Shown here piece after piece: positions 1-9,179 of a stretch of DNA of 43,960 bases. A model generated the notes under the pieces. That model was not told the DNA's origin. It did no database searches and was given only the letters and a program-made list of their open reading frames with translations. The stretch is from Paracoccaceae bacterium. GTDB taxonomy: Bacteria > Pseudomonadota > Alphaproteobacteria > Rhodobacterales > Rhodobacteraceae. The stretch spans positions 1 to 43,960 of the forward strand of contig REBU01000048.1 of assembly GCA_007692585.1 (NCBI GenBank), given 5' to 3'. Numbering within the stretch: position 1 is the stretch's first letter; the number at the start of each line of letters is the position of its first letter. Made by a program: the position numbers and the translations under genes.

Positions 1-321
1 ATGGGCGTGAAAAACGCCATGATCGCGGATGAGCGGATTCTGGATATCTATATCGAGACCCTGAACCGTTTCGCGCCTGATGCGCTGTGGTGTGCCGCAG
101 GGATCGGCCCCAATCAGATCGTGGTAAATGAATGGGCCATTGCGCGCGGGGGCCATACACGCACAGGTCTGGAAGACAACATGCGCCTCGATCGCAAGAC
201 CCTTGCCCCCTCCAATGCTGCGCTCGTCGAACGCACTGTGGAGCTCTGCGCGAAATACGACCGCCCTGTTGCCAGCTGGCAGCAGGCGCGCGCGATTTTG
301 GGGCTGCGGACCGCAGCATGA
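1..321 (+). CDS. BKACE (DUF849) beta-keto acid cleavage enzyme, 3' fragment
   Basis: The reading frame is open from the first base, so only the C-terminal ~106 residues lie in the window and the true start is upstream. The motif GGHTRTGLEDN, followed by a conserved tail with SNAALVERTVELCAKYDRPVAS, is typical of the C-terminal part of BKACE/Kce proteins. These are TIM-barrel Zn enzymes that cleave beta-keto acids with acetyl-CoA to give acetoacetate and a CoA ester. The metal ligands lie upstream and cannot be checked. The stop codon overlaps the pcaB start (ATGA), so the two genes are probably one operon. The substrate is unknown; a beta-keto acid from aromatic catabolism is plausible. The family call is firm, the substrate is not. 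Confidence 0.85.
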   Translation: MGVKNAMIADERILDIYIETLNRFAPDALWCAAGIGPNQIVVNEWAIARGGHTRTGLEDNMRLDRKTLAPSNAALVERTVELCAKYDRPVASWQQARAILGLRTAA

Positions 322-1700
322 CGCCTGCGCCCTTCACCAGTGCCTTGACCGCGCCGCTTTTTGGCGATGCCGAAGCCGCCGAAATCCTGTCGGATCAGGC
401 TTTCATCGCGCATATGATCACCGTCGAAGCTGCCTTGGCCCGCGCGTGCGCCGCTGTCGGACTGGTCCGCCCCGCGGATGCAGAGGCGCTGTGCGTGACG
501 CTTGCGCAGGCCCGGATCTCACCTGAGCAGCTGGGCACAGGCATGGCAAGTGCAGGCGTGCCTGTGCCTGCGCTGGTGGCGGAGCTGCGCAAAAATTGCG
601 GAGCCGAGGGACAGGCGTTGCATTGGGGCGCGACCTCACAGGATATCGTCGATTGCGCGCATGTGCTGCAATGGTGCGCGCTTGCGGATCTGCTGGCCGG
701 GCGTCTATCTGCACTGCTGGACGCCATGGCGGCCCTGAGCGCCGCGCAGGCCGACACGGTCATGGCCGGGCGCACACGCAGCCAGATTGCCACCCCGATC
801 ACGCTGGGACTGCGCATCGCGACCTGGGCGCAACCGCTGATCACGCTGGAGGCAGAGCTGCCGGACCTGAAAACTCGGCTGATGCGCGTGCAATTTGGCG
901 GCTCATCAGGATCGGGCAGCGCTGTAGGAGAGAAGGCTGGCGTCCTGAGCATGGCGCTGGCGCAGGAACTGGGGCTCGCCCCTGCGCCCTGCTGGCATCT
1001 TGATCGCTCCGGCCCGCAGGCCCTGGGCGCATGGCTGGTGCGCCTGAGTGCAAGTCTGGGCAAATTGGCCCGCGACCTGAGCCTGGCGGGACGCTCGGAA
1101 ATCGGGGAAATCCGCGCAGGCACCGGGGGCGGCTCTTCAACCATGCCTCAAAAATCAAACCCCGTAAGCGCAGAGGCTGTTATCTCGCTGGCCCAATACA
1201 CGACCGCATTGCAGCCCCTTCTGGCGCAGGCGGCCATGGCGCAAGAGGAGCGCGATGGCGCGGCCTGGGCGCTGGAATGGTTGGCTCTGCCGCAAATGGG
1301 GGTCGCGGCCAGTGCGGGGCTTCGCCATGCGCATGCGCTGATCACAAGCCTGCAAGCCGATCTTGCGCGAATGGCCGCTCATCTGGATGCAGGTCAGGGT
1401 GCGGTCATGGCCGAAGCCGCCAGCTTCGCACTCGCGCGGCATATGCCGCGCGCCGAAGCGGGACGCGTCGTCAAACAGGCATTGGAGGCGGCGCGCAACA
1501 CCGGCACATCCTTGGCGCAGGTTCTGCGCGAGGATGACAAGTTTGGCGCGCTGGAGGATTGGACACGATGTCTTGCGCCAGAAAGCGCGCAACCGGCGGC
1601 AGAAGCCATGCGCGCTCGGATCTGGGCGCTCAGGGATGGTCCAGACGCGCGCGATAGGCGCGCGGCGATATCCCGGCAAAAACCCGAAAGCGGCGACTGA
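318..1700 (+). CDS. pcaB: 3-carboxy-cis,cis-muconate cycloisomerase
   Basis: A 460-residue member of the fumarase/aspartase superfamily. PcaB turns 3-carboxy-cis,cis-muconate into 4-carboxymuconolactone in the protocatechuate branch of the beta-ketoadipate pathway, in the cytoplasm. The superfamily signature GSSTMPQKSNP is at about residues 273-283, and the N-terminal region has the usual HWGATSQDIVD segment. The ATG at 318 was chosen over an upstream in-frame ATG at 132 because it overlaps the preceding stop as ATGA and gives the normal PcaB N-terminus. The last ~24 codons run into the convergent regulator gene (71 bp overlap) and encode a charged tail (DARDRRAAISRQKPESGD) that may be non-conserved. 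Other pca genes are expected upstream, outside the window. Confidence 0.92.
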   Translation: MTPAPFTSALTAPLFGDAEAAEILSDQAFIAHMITVEAALARACAAVGLVRPADAEALCVTLAQARISPEQLGTGMASAGVPVPALVAELRKNCGAEGQALHWGATSQDIVDCAHVLQWCALADLLAGRLSALLDAMAALSAAQADTVMAGRTRSQIATPITLGLRIATWAQPLITLEAELPDLKTRLMRVQFGGSSGSGSAVGEKAGVLSMALAQELGLAPAPCWHLDRSGPQALGAWLVRLSASLGKLARDLSLAGRSEIGEIRAGTGGGSSTMPQKSNPVSAEAVISLAQYTTALQPLLAQAAMAQEERDGAAWALEWLALPQMGVAASAGLRHAHALITSLQADLARMAAHLDAGQGAVMAEAASFALARHMPRAEAGRVVKQALEAARNTGTSLAQVLREDDKFGALEDWTRCLAPESAQPAAEAMRARIWALRDGPDARDRRAAISRQKPESGD

Positions 1701-2475
1701 AATAGCTTGGATCATCGAAACCCAGCGCATGCGCGATGGATTGTGCTGACATCTGCGTATAGGCCAGCAAGCGCGAAGCTTCGCGCATCAGATGCGCCTC
1801 GATCACGGCTTGCGGGCTCAACCCGGTCTGCGCCTTGCAGATCCGCGCAAGGCTGCGCTCGGAAAGGCCAAGCGCGCCAGCATATCGCGCAATGGGCCAA
1901 TGCTGCGCGGCATGCTGTGCGATCAGAGCGTGAAAGCGCGCAACGCGCGGGTCACTTTGCGGCGTGGCCACCCCCGGATCGGATTGCGCGAGCGCAGTGA
2001 GGATCAGGCCAAGGCGAGATCGCAACTCCGTGCGCCGGAAACGGATCTTTCCGGTCCAGATCTGATGAAGCGCATGCAGATCCGCCGCCATCCCCTCATA
2101 GGGCGCATGGATCTTGGGGCTGGCCAGCGCTCCGGCGAGTTCAGCGTTGTCGCCGAACAGGTCGGGATAGTGCTGGACAGGCAAACTGATCACCCATCCT
2201 TCAGTATCTGAGGAAAAACAGAAGCCATGCACCGCATCCGGCGGCAGACAGAGTGCGACCGGAGGGGAAAGCGACTGCACATGGCCATCAAAGTTGAAGG
2301 TGATCATCCCGGTATTCAGCAGAAATATCTGAAAAAGATGCGTGTGCCGATGGGGCTTGATCGTCCAGTCCAGCCCGGCTGCACGATCGCGTATCTGCTC
2401 CATATGCAACATATCGGGAAAGGCGAGCGCTTCACCATAGAGCTGGAAGGCTGGAATTTCGGATCGCGCGCGCAT
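1630..2475 (-). CDS. AraC/XylS-family regulator, PobR-like
   Basis: A 281-residue protein with an N-terminal cupin-like sensor half (HRHTHLFQIF, then a segment with LPPDAVHGF) and a C-terminal double helix-turn-helix of AraC type. The second helix-turn-helix has the family signature SIAHALGFDDPSYFSRRFR. It is divergent from pobA and shares a ~100 bp promoter region with it, the arrangement of AraC-type PobR, which activates 4-hydroxybenzoate hydroxylase in response to 4-hydroxybenzoate. The ATG at 2475 (MRARSEIPAF) is preferred to one at 2511, which adds residues unlike the family and lies in the shared promoter. Its 3' end overlaps the pcaB 3' end by 71 bp on the opposite strand. The PobR assignment rests on context plus family; ligand specificity is inferred. 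Confidence 0.8.
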   Translation of the reverse strand: MRARSEIPAFQLYGEALAFPDMLHMEQIRDRAAGLDWTIKPHRHTHLFQIFLLNTGMITFNFDGHVQSLSPPVALCLPPDAVHGFCFSSDTEGWVISLPVQHYPDLFGDNAELAGALASPKIHAPYEGMAADLHALHQIWTGKIRFRRTELRSRLGLILTALAQSDPGVATPQSDPRVARFHALIAQHAAQHWPIARYAGALGLSERSLARICKAQTGLSPQAVIEAHLMREASRLLAYTQMSAQSIAHALGFDDPSYFSRRFRVFAGISPRAYRARLDHP

Positions 2476-3745
<1,270 letters not shown>

Positions 3746-3763
3746 TATGACCCGGTCGAAGGA

Positions 3764-3783
3764 AGGGGGCGCTCGCGCCCCCT
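3764..3783 (+). terminator. Probable pobA terminator hairpin
   Basis: A perfect 9-bp GC-rich inverted repeat, AGGGGGCGC / GCGCCCCCT, begins 18 bases after the pobA stop. Only a short, weak T-containing tract follows, so it may act as a stabilising hairpin or an inefficient terminator. It lies between pobA and the convergent GNAT gene and could serve both. Confidence 0.55.
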
Positions 3784-3846
3784 CTTGGCCTGCGGCCAAT
3801 TCACCCCCTGAGGATATTTGGGCAAGGATGAAACGGCACCGGGTTA

Positions 3847-4344
3847 TCAGGGCAGCGGGTGGCGCCAGATCTCGAGCGCGCCGAAATGAGGATGGACGAA
3901 ATCGCGCTCATGCTGACACCCGAGCCGATGCGCCAGGGCGAGGGAACGGTGGTTCTGTGGCGCGATCAGGCTGGCGGGCCTGAGCCAGCCGAGCGTCGCG
4001 ACGGCATGGCTGCGCGCGGCGAGAGCGGCCTCATGGGCGTAGCCCTTGCCCTCGCAGGATGCAGACCATATCTGCCAGGCGATTTCAGGCTCCGGCCAGC
4101 CTTCGGGGAAGAAGGGGCCAGCGGCCCCTATGGGTAGGCCGGTTGCGCGTTCAACGATGGTATGCACGCCGTAGCCGCGCATGATGCGATGCCCCAAAGT
4201 CATGCAAAAACGATGCCATGCGAGGATGGGATCGGGCGTACCGCCCGTGAACCCGGCACGCTCGGACATGAAATAGGCTTTGAAGGCGGGAAAATCCTCA
4301 GGCTTCGGAGCGCGCAGGATGAGCCTGTCGGTGAGCAGCAACAT
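3847..4344 (-). CDS. GNAT acetyltransferase, RimJ/RimL type
   Basis: A 165-residue single-domain protein beginning LLTDRLILRAPKPEDFPAF, the typical start of RimJ/RimL-like N-acetyltransferases. Later segments (EIAWQIWSASCEGKGYAHEA, then IAPQNHRSLALAHRLG) match the acetyl-CoA-binding loop and the N-S/LG motif of this group. It would transfer an acetyl group to an amine, with an unknown acceptor. It starts 7 bp after the aldehyde dehydrogenase stop and so is probably the last gene of the MTHFR-like/ALDH operon. Nothing links it directly to aromatic catabolism. Confidence 0.85.
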   Translation of the reverse strand: MLLLTDRLILRAPKPEDFPAFKAYFMSERAGFTGGTPDPILAWHRFCMTLGHRIMRGYGVHTIVERATGLPIGAAGPFFPEGWPEPEIAWQIWSASCEGKGYAHEAALAARSHAVATLGWLRPASLIAPQNHRSLALAHRLGCQHERDFVHPHFGALEIWRHPLP

Positions 4345-4351
4345 GGTCTTG

Positions 4352-5815
4352 TCAGCCTGTCATATGGACGGCTTTGACTTCGAGGTAGTTTTCCAGCCCC
4401 TCAGGTCCCCCTTCGCGCCCCATGCCGGAGGCGCGGTAGCCGCCAAAGGGGTGCTTGGGATCGACAATCATCCCGTTCACTGTCAGCCCCCCTGTGCGCA
4501 AGCGGCGCGCGAAGGCAAATCCGCGCTCCGGGTCGGCTGAATACACCGCGCCATTCAGCCCATAGGGCGTGGCATTGGCCTTGGCTGCGGCATCATCCTC
4601 GTCGGAATAGCCGATCACCGACACCACCGGCCCGAAAATTTCTTCCTGAGCGATTTTCATGTCCGGCGTGACATTGGTAAACACTGTCGGCTCGATGAAA
4701 TAGCCCCTGTCCCAGCCGCGTGGTCTGCCACCGCCGCACGCAAGCTGCGCCCCGCCCGCGCGCCCCGCCGCGATGTAATCTTCGACACGGTCGCGCTGAC
4801 GCGCCATCGCCAGCGGGCCCATGTGCGTCGCAGGATCAGCCGGGTCACCCAGCTTGATGGCGCGCACTGCCGGCAAAAACATCTCAAGGAATTCGACCTT
4901 GCGCGTCTCTGGCACCAGAAGCCGTGTCAGTGAAAAACAGACTTGCCCTGTGATCGGCATGGAATAGGCCAGCAAGCTGGGCAGCGCCGTGGCAAAATCG
5001 GCATCTGGCAGAAGCACAGCGGCCGATTTGCCCCCAAGTTCCAGCGATACCCGCGCCAGCCGATCAGCGCAGACGCGCATGATGTGCTTGCCCACTTCCG
5101 TCGATCCGGTGAAGGCCACTTTTTCAATATCGCGATGCCGGATCAGGTATTCCCCACCGTCACGCCCGGCAGGCACCAGATTGAACACCCCGCGCGGCAG
5201 CCCCGCCGCTTCGATACATTCTGCGAGAATATAGGCTTCCAGCGGGGTTTCTGGCGAGGGTTTGGCAACCATCGTGCACCCCGCCGCCAACCCTGCCGCG
5301 ATCTTGTAGCTGAGCAATACCATCGGCGCATTCCACGGCGAAATGGCCGCGCAGACACCAACAGGTTCACGCAACACGCGCACTTCGCCGCCGTCATCGC
5401 GTTGGCGGATGTCAAGAAATGCATAGGACTCGATCAGATCGGCATAATGTGAAAACAGCGTGGCGTTTTGTGGCACCAGCTTGCGCGTCAGGCTGATTGG
5501 GGCGCCGACCTGCGTGGTCCAGGCCCAGGCAATCTCGTCCAGGCGGTCGGTGATCCGATCGGCCACACGTCGCAACGCACGCGCGCGGTCAGTTGCAGAC
5601 ATGCGCGGCCAGGGGCCTTCGTCAAAAGCCGTGCGCGCAGCCGCGATCGCGCGATCCATGTCGGCACTGGTGGCTTCGGGATAGCTGAGCAGCTTTTCCT
5701 CGGTCACGGGCGAGATCACATCAATCCGCTTGTCCGAGGATGGTCGCACCCAATCGCCGTTGATATAGAAGCTGTCGGGTGCTTTCAGGCACCTGCCCTG
5801 CCCGATCCTGACCAT
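4352..5815 (-). CDS. NAD(P)-dependent aldehyde dehydrogenase
   Basis: A 487-residue class I/II-type aldehyde dehydrogenase of normal length that oxidises an aldehyde to its acid in the cytoplasm. The catalytic Glu259 is in SLELGGKS and the nucleophilic Cys293 is in GQVCFS. The Rossmann-fold motif FTGSTEVGK (235-243) and the ISPWNAP segment (158-164) are intact. It starts 24 bp after the MTHFR-like gene on the same strand, downstream of two TGTATACA sites, so it probably belongs to the same GntR regulon as the O-demethylase. That placement makes vanillin, syringaldehyde or another aromatic aldehyde a reasonable substrate, but the sequence alone does not fix it. Confidence 0.88.
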   Translation of the reverse strand: MVRIGQGRCLKAPDSFYINGDWVRPSSDKRIDVISPVTEEKLLSYPEATSADMDRAIAAARTAFDEGPWPRMSATDRARALRRVADRITDRLDEIAWAWTTQVGAPISLTRKLVPQNATLFSHYADLIESYAFLDIRQRDDGGEVRVLREPVGVCAAISPWNAPMVLLSYKIAAGLAAGCTMVAKPSPETPLEAYILAECIEAAGLPRGVFNLVPAGRDGGEYLIRHRDIEKVAFTGSTEVGKHIMRVCADRLARVSLELGGKSAAVLLPDADFATALPSLLAYSMPITGQVCFSLTRLLVPETRKVEFLEMFLPAVRAIKLGDPADPATHMGPLAMARQRDRVEDYIAAGRAGGAQLACGGGRPRGWDRGYFIEPTVFTNVTPDMKIAQEEIFGPVVSVIGYSDEDDAAAKANATPYGLNGAVYSADPERGFAFARRLRTGGLTVNGMIVDPKHPFGGYRASGMGREGGPEGLENYLEVKAVHMTG

Positions 5816-5839
5816 GCCTGCCCCCTCTCCCCGGCGAGA

Positions 5840-6733
5840 TTAGCCGACAACACGCCGCAAATGGCCGGCCCCCTGTCGACTAGCCCATTCAGCACTCGCC
5901 GCGATCCCGCCAAGCGGAAAGAGGTGGATTTGCGCGGGCAACACCGTCGGATCGGCTTGCGCCCTGCGCGCCAGATCGTCGAGGATCGTATCAGGTTCGA
6001 AAGGAACCAGCAGCTTGCTGAGATCGCGCGCGCGTTTCTTCAACACTGAAAGCGATGGCCCGACACCGCAGGCGATGGCGAATTTGATCAGCGTCTGAAG
6101 CTTGGCAGGCCCGGCCAGCCCCAGATGCACGGGCAGCTCGATGCCTTCGCGGCGCAAGCCCGCCATCCAGTCAGCAGCGCGGTCGGCATCGAACAAAAAT
6201 TGCGTGACGATCGCCATCTCGACCCCGGTCGTTTTCGCGTGTTCCGCCTTCCAGCGCAGCGCGGCGTCGGCCTGTCTGGTACTGCCATCAGGATCGATAT
6301 CGCGATTGCCCTCGGGATGACCTGCCACATGCAGACGTCGAAACCCGGCCTGGTGGAATGCTCCGCTTTGCAAAAGCTCGATGGAGGAGCCGAAATCGCC
6401 CACAGGGCGGGCATTGCCACCCGCGAGCACCAGCGCCTGATCGACTCCGGCTTCGCCCTGGTAGCGGGAAATCCAGTCTTTCAATGTGGCGAGGTCAGGG
6501 ATGGAGCGTGCCGGGAAATGCGGCATGACCTCGAATCCGTCGCGGCGCAGGCGGCCCGCAGTAGCAACCATATCGGCAATCGGAGTGCCATCAATGTGCG
6601 CAATATAGACGCGGGTTCCGGCAGGAAGCAGCGCCTTGAAGTCTTCGATCTTGGCCGCCGTGCGCGGCATCACTTCGATGGAATAGCCCTTCAACAGGTC
6701 TGCACCCGTCAAGCCGTGCGTTGCATATGTCAT
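5840..6733 (-). CDS. Methylenetetrahydrofolate reductase-like protein (MetF family)
   Basis: A 297-residue TIM-barrel protein resembling MetF, which interconverts 5,10-methylene-THF and 5-methyl-THF with FAD. Family-like segments are YSIEVMPRTA near the N-terminus, ALVLAGGNARPVGDF (a lVLGGN-type loop), RLHVAGHPEGN and AIVTQFLFDAD. The ATG at 6733 is preferred to one at 6754 because GGAGGAG sits five bases upstream of it. Two TGTATACA palindromes lie upstream. In Sphingobium SYK-6 a metF gene works with the THF-dependent O-demethylase LigM to recycle 5-methyl-THF. The same pairing is suggested here with the LigM-like gene at 23266-24672. This protein may therefore be a catabolic, oxidising-direction MTHFR and not the methionine-pathway enzyme. 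Confidence 0.82.
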   Translation of the reverse strand: MTYATHGLTGADLLKGYSIEVMPRTAAKIEDFKALLPAGTRVYIAHIDGTPIADMVATAGRLRRDGFEVMPHFPARSIPDLATLKDWISRYQGEAGVDQALVLAGGNARPVGDFGSSIELLQSGAFHQAGFRRLHVAGHPEGNRDIDPDGSTRQADAALRWKAEHAKTTGVEMAIVTQFLFDADRAADWMAGLRREGIELPVHLGLAGPAKLQTLIKFAIACGVGPSLSVLKKRARDLSKLLVPFEPDTILDDLARRAQADPTVLPAQIHLFPLGGIAASAEWASRQGAGHLRRVVG

Positions 6734-6756
6734 GGTTTCTCCTCCGCGTGACATCT

Positions 6757-6764
6757 TGTATACA
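6757..6764. promoter_or_regulatory. TGTATACA palindrome, putative GntR operator, site 1
   Basis: A perfect 8-bp palindrome TGTATACA starts 24 bases upstream of the MTHFR-like start codon. The same word occurs at 6821, 24697, 24772 and 25564, all in front of genes of one proposed regulon. FadR/VanR-type GntR proteins bind palindromes of this general form. Binding by the GntR protein encoded at 24786-25511 is inferred. Confidence 0.7.
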
Positions 6765-6819
6765 TAAATCAGCGTAAAAATGCAAATAAATCCGCATTTG
6801 GCCGAATATTTCTCAGATT

Positions 6820-6829
6820 ATGTATACAT
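6820..6829. promoter_or_regulatory. ATGTATACAT palindrome, putative GntR operator, site 2
   Basis: A perfect 10-bp palindrome ATGTATACAT lies 64 bp (centre to centre) further upstream of the MTHFR-like gene, between it and the flotillin stop. Paired sites at the two catabolic loci suggest cooperative or looping repression; this is inference. Confidence 0.68.
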
Positions 6830-6838
6830 ACACCGGCA

Positions 6839-8380
6839 TCAGTCATCGCGGCTGCGGCGTCGGCCCGTATCATCATGACGCAGATCATCGCGCGCCCGCT
6901 CCAGAAGGCGGTTCAGGCCGGGCGCGTTGACCGTCTGTTCCAGAACACCTTCAAGCGCCTGCATAACGGCCCCGCGCGACCCTTCAACCGTGCCGACCTG
7001 CGTAATGTCGATCTTGCCGATCTTCTCGACAGGTTTGACCATTTCCGCAACGATTTTTGGCATCGCTTCCAACCGCGCGAGCTCGGCTTCATGGGCCAGC
7101 AATTCGGGCGACCTTTGATTCTCTGCGGCGATCCGTTCCTGCAATGCGGCAATCTGGGCTTGCTGGACCTTCAGCTGCGCCGCCGCTTCCAGTTCGGCGG
7201 TCTGCAGCTTCGCATCGGCAGATTTGCGCGCCGAGTCCACACCAATTTCGCTGCGGCGGGCGGCAGCTTCGGCTTCGGCTTCGGCGTGGACACGCGACAG
7301 GATGCGGCGGCGCTCTGCCTCGGCCTCGGCGCGGGCGGTCTCAACAGCTTCCTGCGCACGCACGGCTTCGGCGCGGCTCAGATCCGCTTCGGCCAGAGCG
7401 CGGCTTTCTTCCTGGCTTTTCGCCGCGATCGAGATGGCGCGGTCCTGTTCCGCAAGCTCCAAGGCGCGCGCGCGCAGAATCTCGGCTTCGCGGATCGCCT
7501 GTTCGCGGGCAATATCGGCTATCTGGATCCCCTGCTCCATCTGTATCCGTGCCTCGGCACTTGCGCGCTCGGCCTCGGCCTTGGCGCGGGCAACTTCTGC
7601 CAGCTGCGCCGAGATCAATGTTTCCACCTGCTGCGTCTGCGCGATCTCAGCGCGGCGTTCTTCCAGTTCAATATCGAGCTGTTTGCGCGCGGCCTCCATC
7701 GCGGCGCGACGCACGCTGACCTGAGTTTCCGACTCGATTTCGGCGCGTTCGCGCTTGGATTGGGCAATCACTTGCGCCAGCTTTCGCAGACCTTCGGCAT
7801 TGAACGCGTTGTTTTCATCAAGCGCCGCGAAAGGTGTCTGATCAAGCGCCGTCAATGCCACCGCATCGAGTTGCAACCCATATCCCGAAACGCTGGCACC
7901 CGCAGTCTCGCGGATGCTGGCCATGAATTCGGCGCGGCCTTCGTGCAACGCGTCCATGCTGCGCGTAGCGGCGACAGAACGCAGCGCATCGACGAAAATA
8001 CCTTCCAGCAATTCGCGCAGCTCGCTGGTCTGAAAACTGCGCCGTCCCAATGCCTGCGCAGCGCGGGCTATGCTGGCCTCGGTCGGCGGCACCGAGAGGT
8101 AGAACTCGGCCCCGACATCGATGCGCAGCTTGTCGCGCGTGATCAGTGACTGATCCCCGCGCCGCGCCACATCCAGACGAATGGTCTGCATGTTCACCCG
8201 CGTCACTTCGTGGAACCAAGGCAGCGCGAGCAAGCCCCCATCAATCACCACACGCCGCCCACCAATGCCGGTGCGCACAAGACTGACCGCGTTACTTGCG
8301 CGCTCGAAAAAGGCTGCCGCCAGGGCGATCAGCATAGCGAACAACACAATCAGCGCGATGATCCAGAAAATCACAGTCAT
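6839..8380 (-). CDS. Flotillin/SPFH-domain membrane protein
   Basis: A 513-residue protein with one N-terminal membrane segment (about residues 3-24, IFWIIALIVLFAMLIAL), an SPFH/Band-7 domain (about 25-190) and a long Ala/Glu/Arg-rich coiled coil (about 200-430), ending in a charged arginine-rich tail. This is the YqiK/flotillin architecture. Such proteins form oligomeric scaffolds at membrane microdomains. It is read in the same direction as the ABC-transporter operon and starts 31 bp after the SDR gene, so it appears to be the operon's last gene. A role in organising the transporter or in tolerance to membrane-active phenolics is conceivable but speculative. Confidence 0.88.
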   Translation of the reverse strand: MTVIFWIIALIVLFAMLIALAAAFFERASNAVSLVRTGIGGRRVVIDGGLLALPWFHEVTRVNMQTIRLDVARRGDQSLITRDKLRIDVGAEFYLSVPPTEASIARAAQALGRRSFQTSELRELLEGIFVDALRSVAATRSMDALHEGRAEFMASIRETAGASVSGYGLQLDAVALTALDQTPFAALDENNAFNAEGLRKLAQVIAQSKRERAEIESETQVSVRRAAMEAARKQLDIELEERRAEIAQTQQVETLISAQLAEVARAKAEAERASAEARIQMEQGIQIADIAREQAIREAEILRARALELAEQDRAISIAAKSQEESRALAEADLSRAEAVRAQEAVETARAEAEAERRRILSRVHAEAEAEAAARRSEIGVDSARKSADAKLQTAELEAAAQLKVQQAQIAALQERIAAENQRSPELLAHEAELARLEAMPKIVAEMVKPVEKIGKIDITQVGTVEGSRGAVMQALEGVLEQTVNAPGLNRLLERARDDLRHDDTGRRRSRDD

Positions 8381-8411
8381 CTCCTTGGTCCTTTCCGGCA
8401 GGTTTCGCGTA

Positions 8412-9176
8412 TCATAGTCCGTCGCGGCGGCAGAGCCTCTGCGCCGTCAGGCCGCCATCCGTGACCAGATTGGCCCCTGTCATCCCTCGCGACAGATCGG
8501 ATAGCAAAAAGAGCGCCGCATCAGCGGCAAGTAGCGTCCCGTTCGTTTCATAGTCTGCGCGCACGGCACATCGTGTCGGCGGCAAAGACCCGTCCGGGCT
8601 GGCAGGTGTCAGCGTATTGATCCGGATGCCCCGCCCGGCCAATGTCGCGCACTGCGCCATGGCCCAAGCATAAAGGGCCCAGCCAACCGTCTGCGACGTG
8701 CGCGCTGGGTCCAGATGCAGCCCCCAGCGCGGGATGAAGCTGTCCACACCTTCATGGCGCAGCGCCATGGCCGCGCGGATCTCGGGCAGGCTGTCCTCCC
8801 AATGTTGCGATACGGGTGCCCCGCGCATCACGATAGCCGCTCCGTGCGCCAGTCGTGGCGCCAGGCTCTGCGCCAACACGCGCGGCGCCAGCAAGCCGTG
8901 TATCAGCAGATCGCGCGGCGCATCACCGGGAAGCGCAGGCACAAAGGCCACGCCGTCCAAGCCCATTGGCAGAGCCTGCGCGACCTCCCCGAGCGCATCA
9001 GGATCAGCAAGATCCGCCCTGTAGAACGCGGCAACTGCCTCAAAATTCCGGTTCCGGTCTATGCCATGCACCTCCGCCCCCGCATTTTGCGCGGCCCGCG
9101 CGAGCGTCAGCCCCAACCCACCGGCCGAGCCGAGGATCGCGATACGCTTGCCAGAGAGGAGGGTCGACGGGGTCAT
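8412..9176 (-). CDS. SDR-fold protein lacking catalytic residues, coniferyl-alcohol-dehydrogenase-like
   Basis: A 254-residue short-chain dehydrogenase/reductase fold. The cofactor motif LGSAGGLG (about 16-23) and the later GRGIRIN segment and TDGG near the C-terminus are intact. Counting back from IRIN, the canonical YxxxK positions are occupied by SQTVG, so both catalytic Tyr and Lys are missing. The usual catalytic Ser region reads IVMRGAPVS. Overall pattern (AEVHGIDRN, then RADLADPDAL and LPMGLDGV) resembles the CalA coniferyl-alcohol dehydrogenase branch. It is 3 bp from the upstream ALDH gene, inside the ABC-transporter operon. It may be a non-catalytic binding protein, a diverged enzyme or a decaying gene; the frame is fully open. 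Confidence 0.78.
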   Translation of the reverse strand: MTPSTLLSGKRIAILGSAGGLGLTLARAAQNAGAEVHGIDRNRNFEAVAAFYRADLADPDALGEVAQALPMGLDGVAFVPALPGDAPRDLLIHGLLAPRVLAQSLAPRLAHGAAIVMRGAPVSQHWEDSLPEIRAAMALRHEGVDSFIPRWGLHLDPARTSQTVGWALYAWAMAQCATLAGRGIRINTLTPASPDGSLPPTRCAVRADYETNGTLLAADAALFLLSDLSRGMTGANLVTDGGLTAQRLCRRDGL

Positions 9177-9179
9177 GGC

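Noticed and set aside
132-317. Upstream in-frame extension of pcaB
   Set aside because: It overlaps the BKACE coding sequence extensively, has Arg/Cys-rich translation unlike PcaB, and the ATGA overlap at 318 is a standard coupling arrangement.
6875-8149. A 424-codon plus-strand open frame rich in Phe, Leu and Arg
   Set aside because: It is the complement of the flotillin coiled-coil gene and has no recognisable family.
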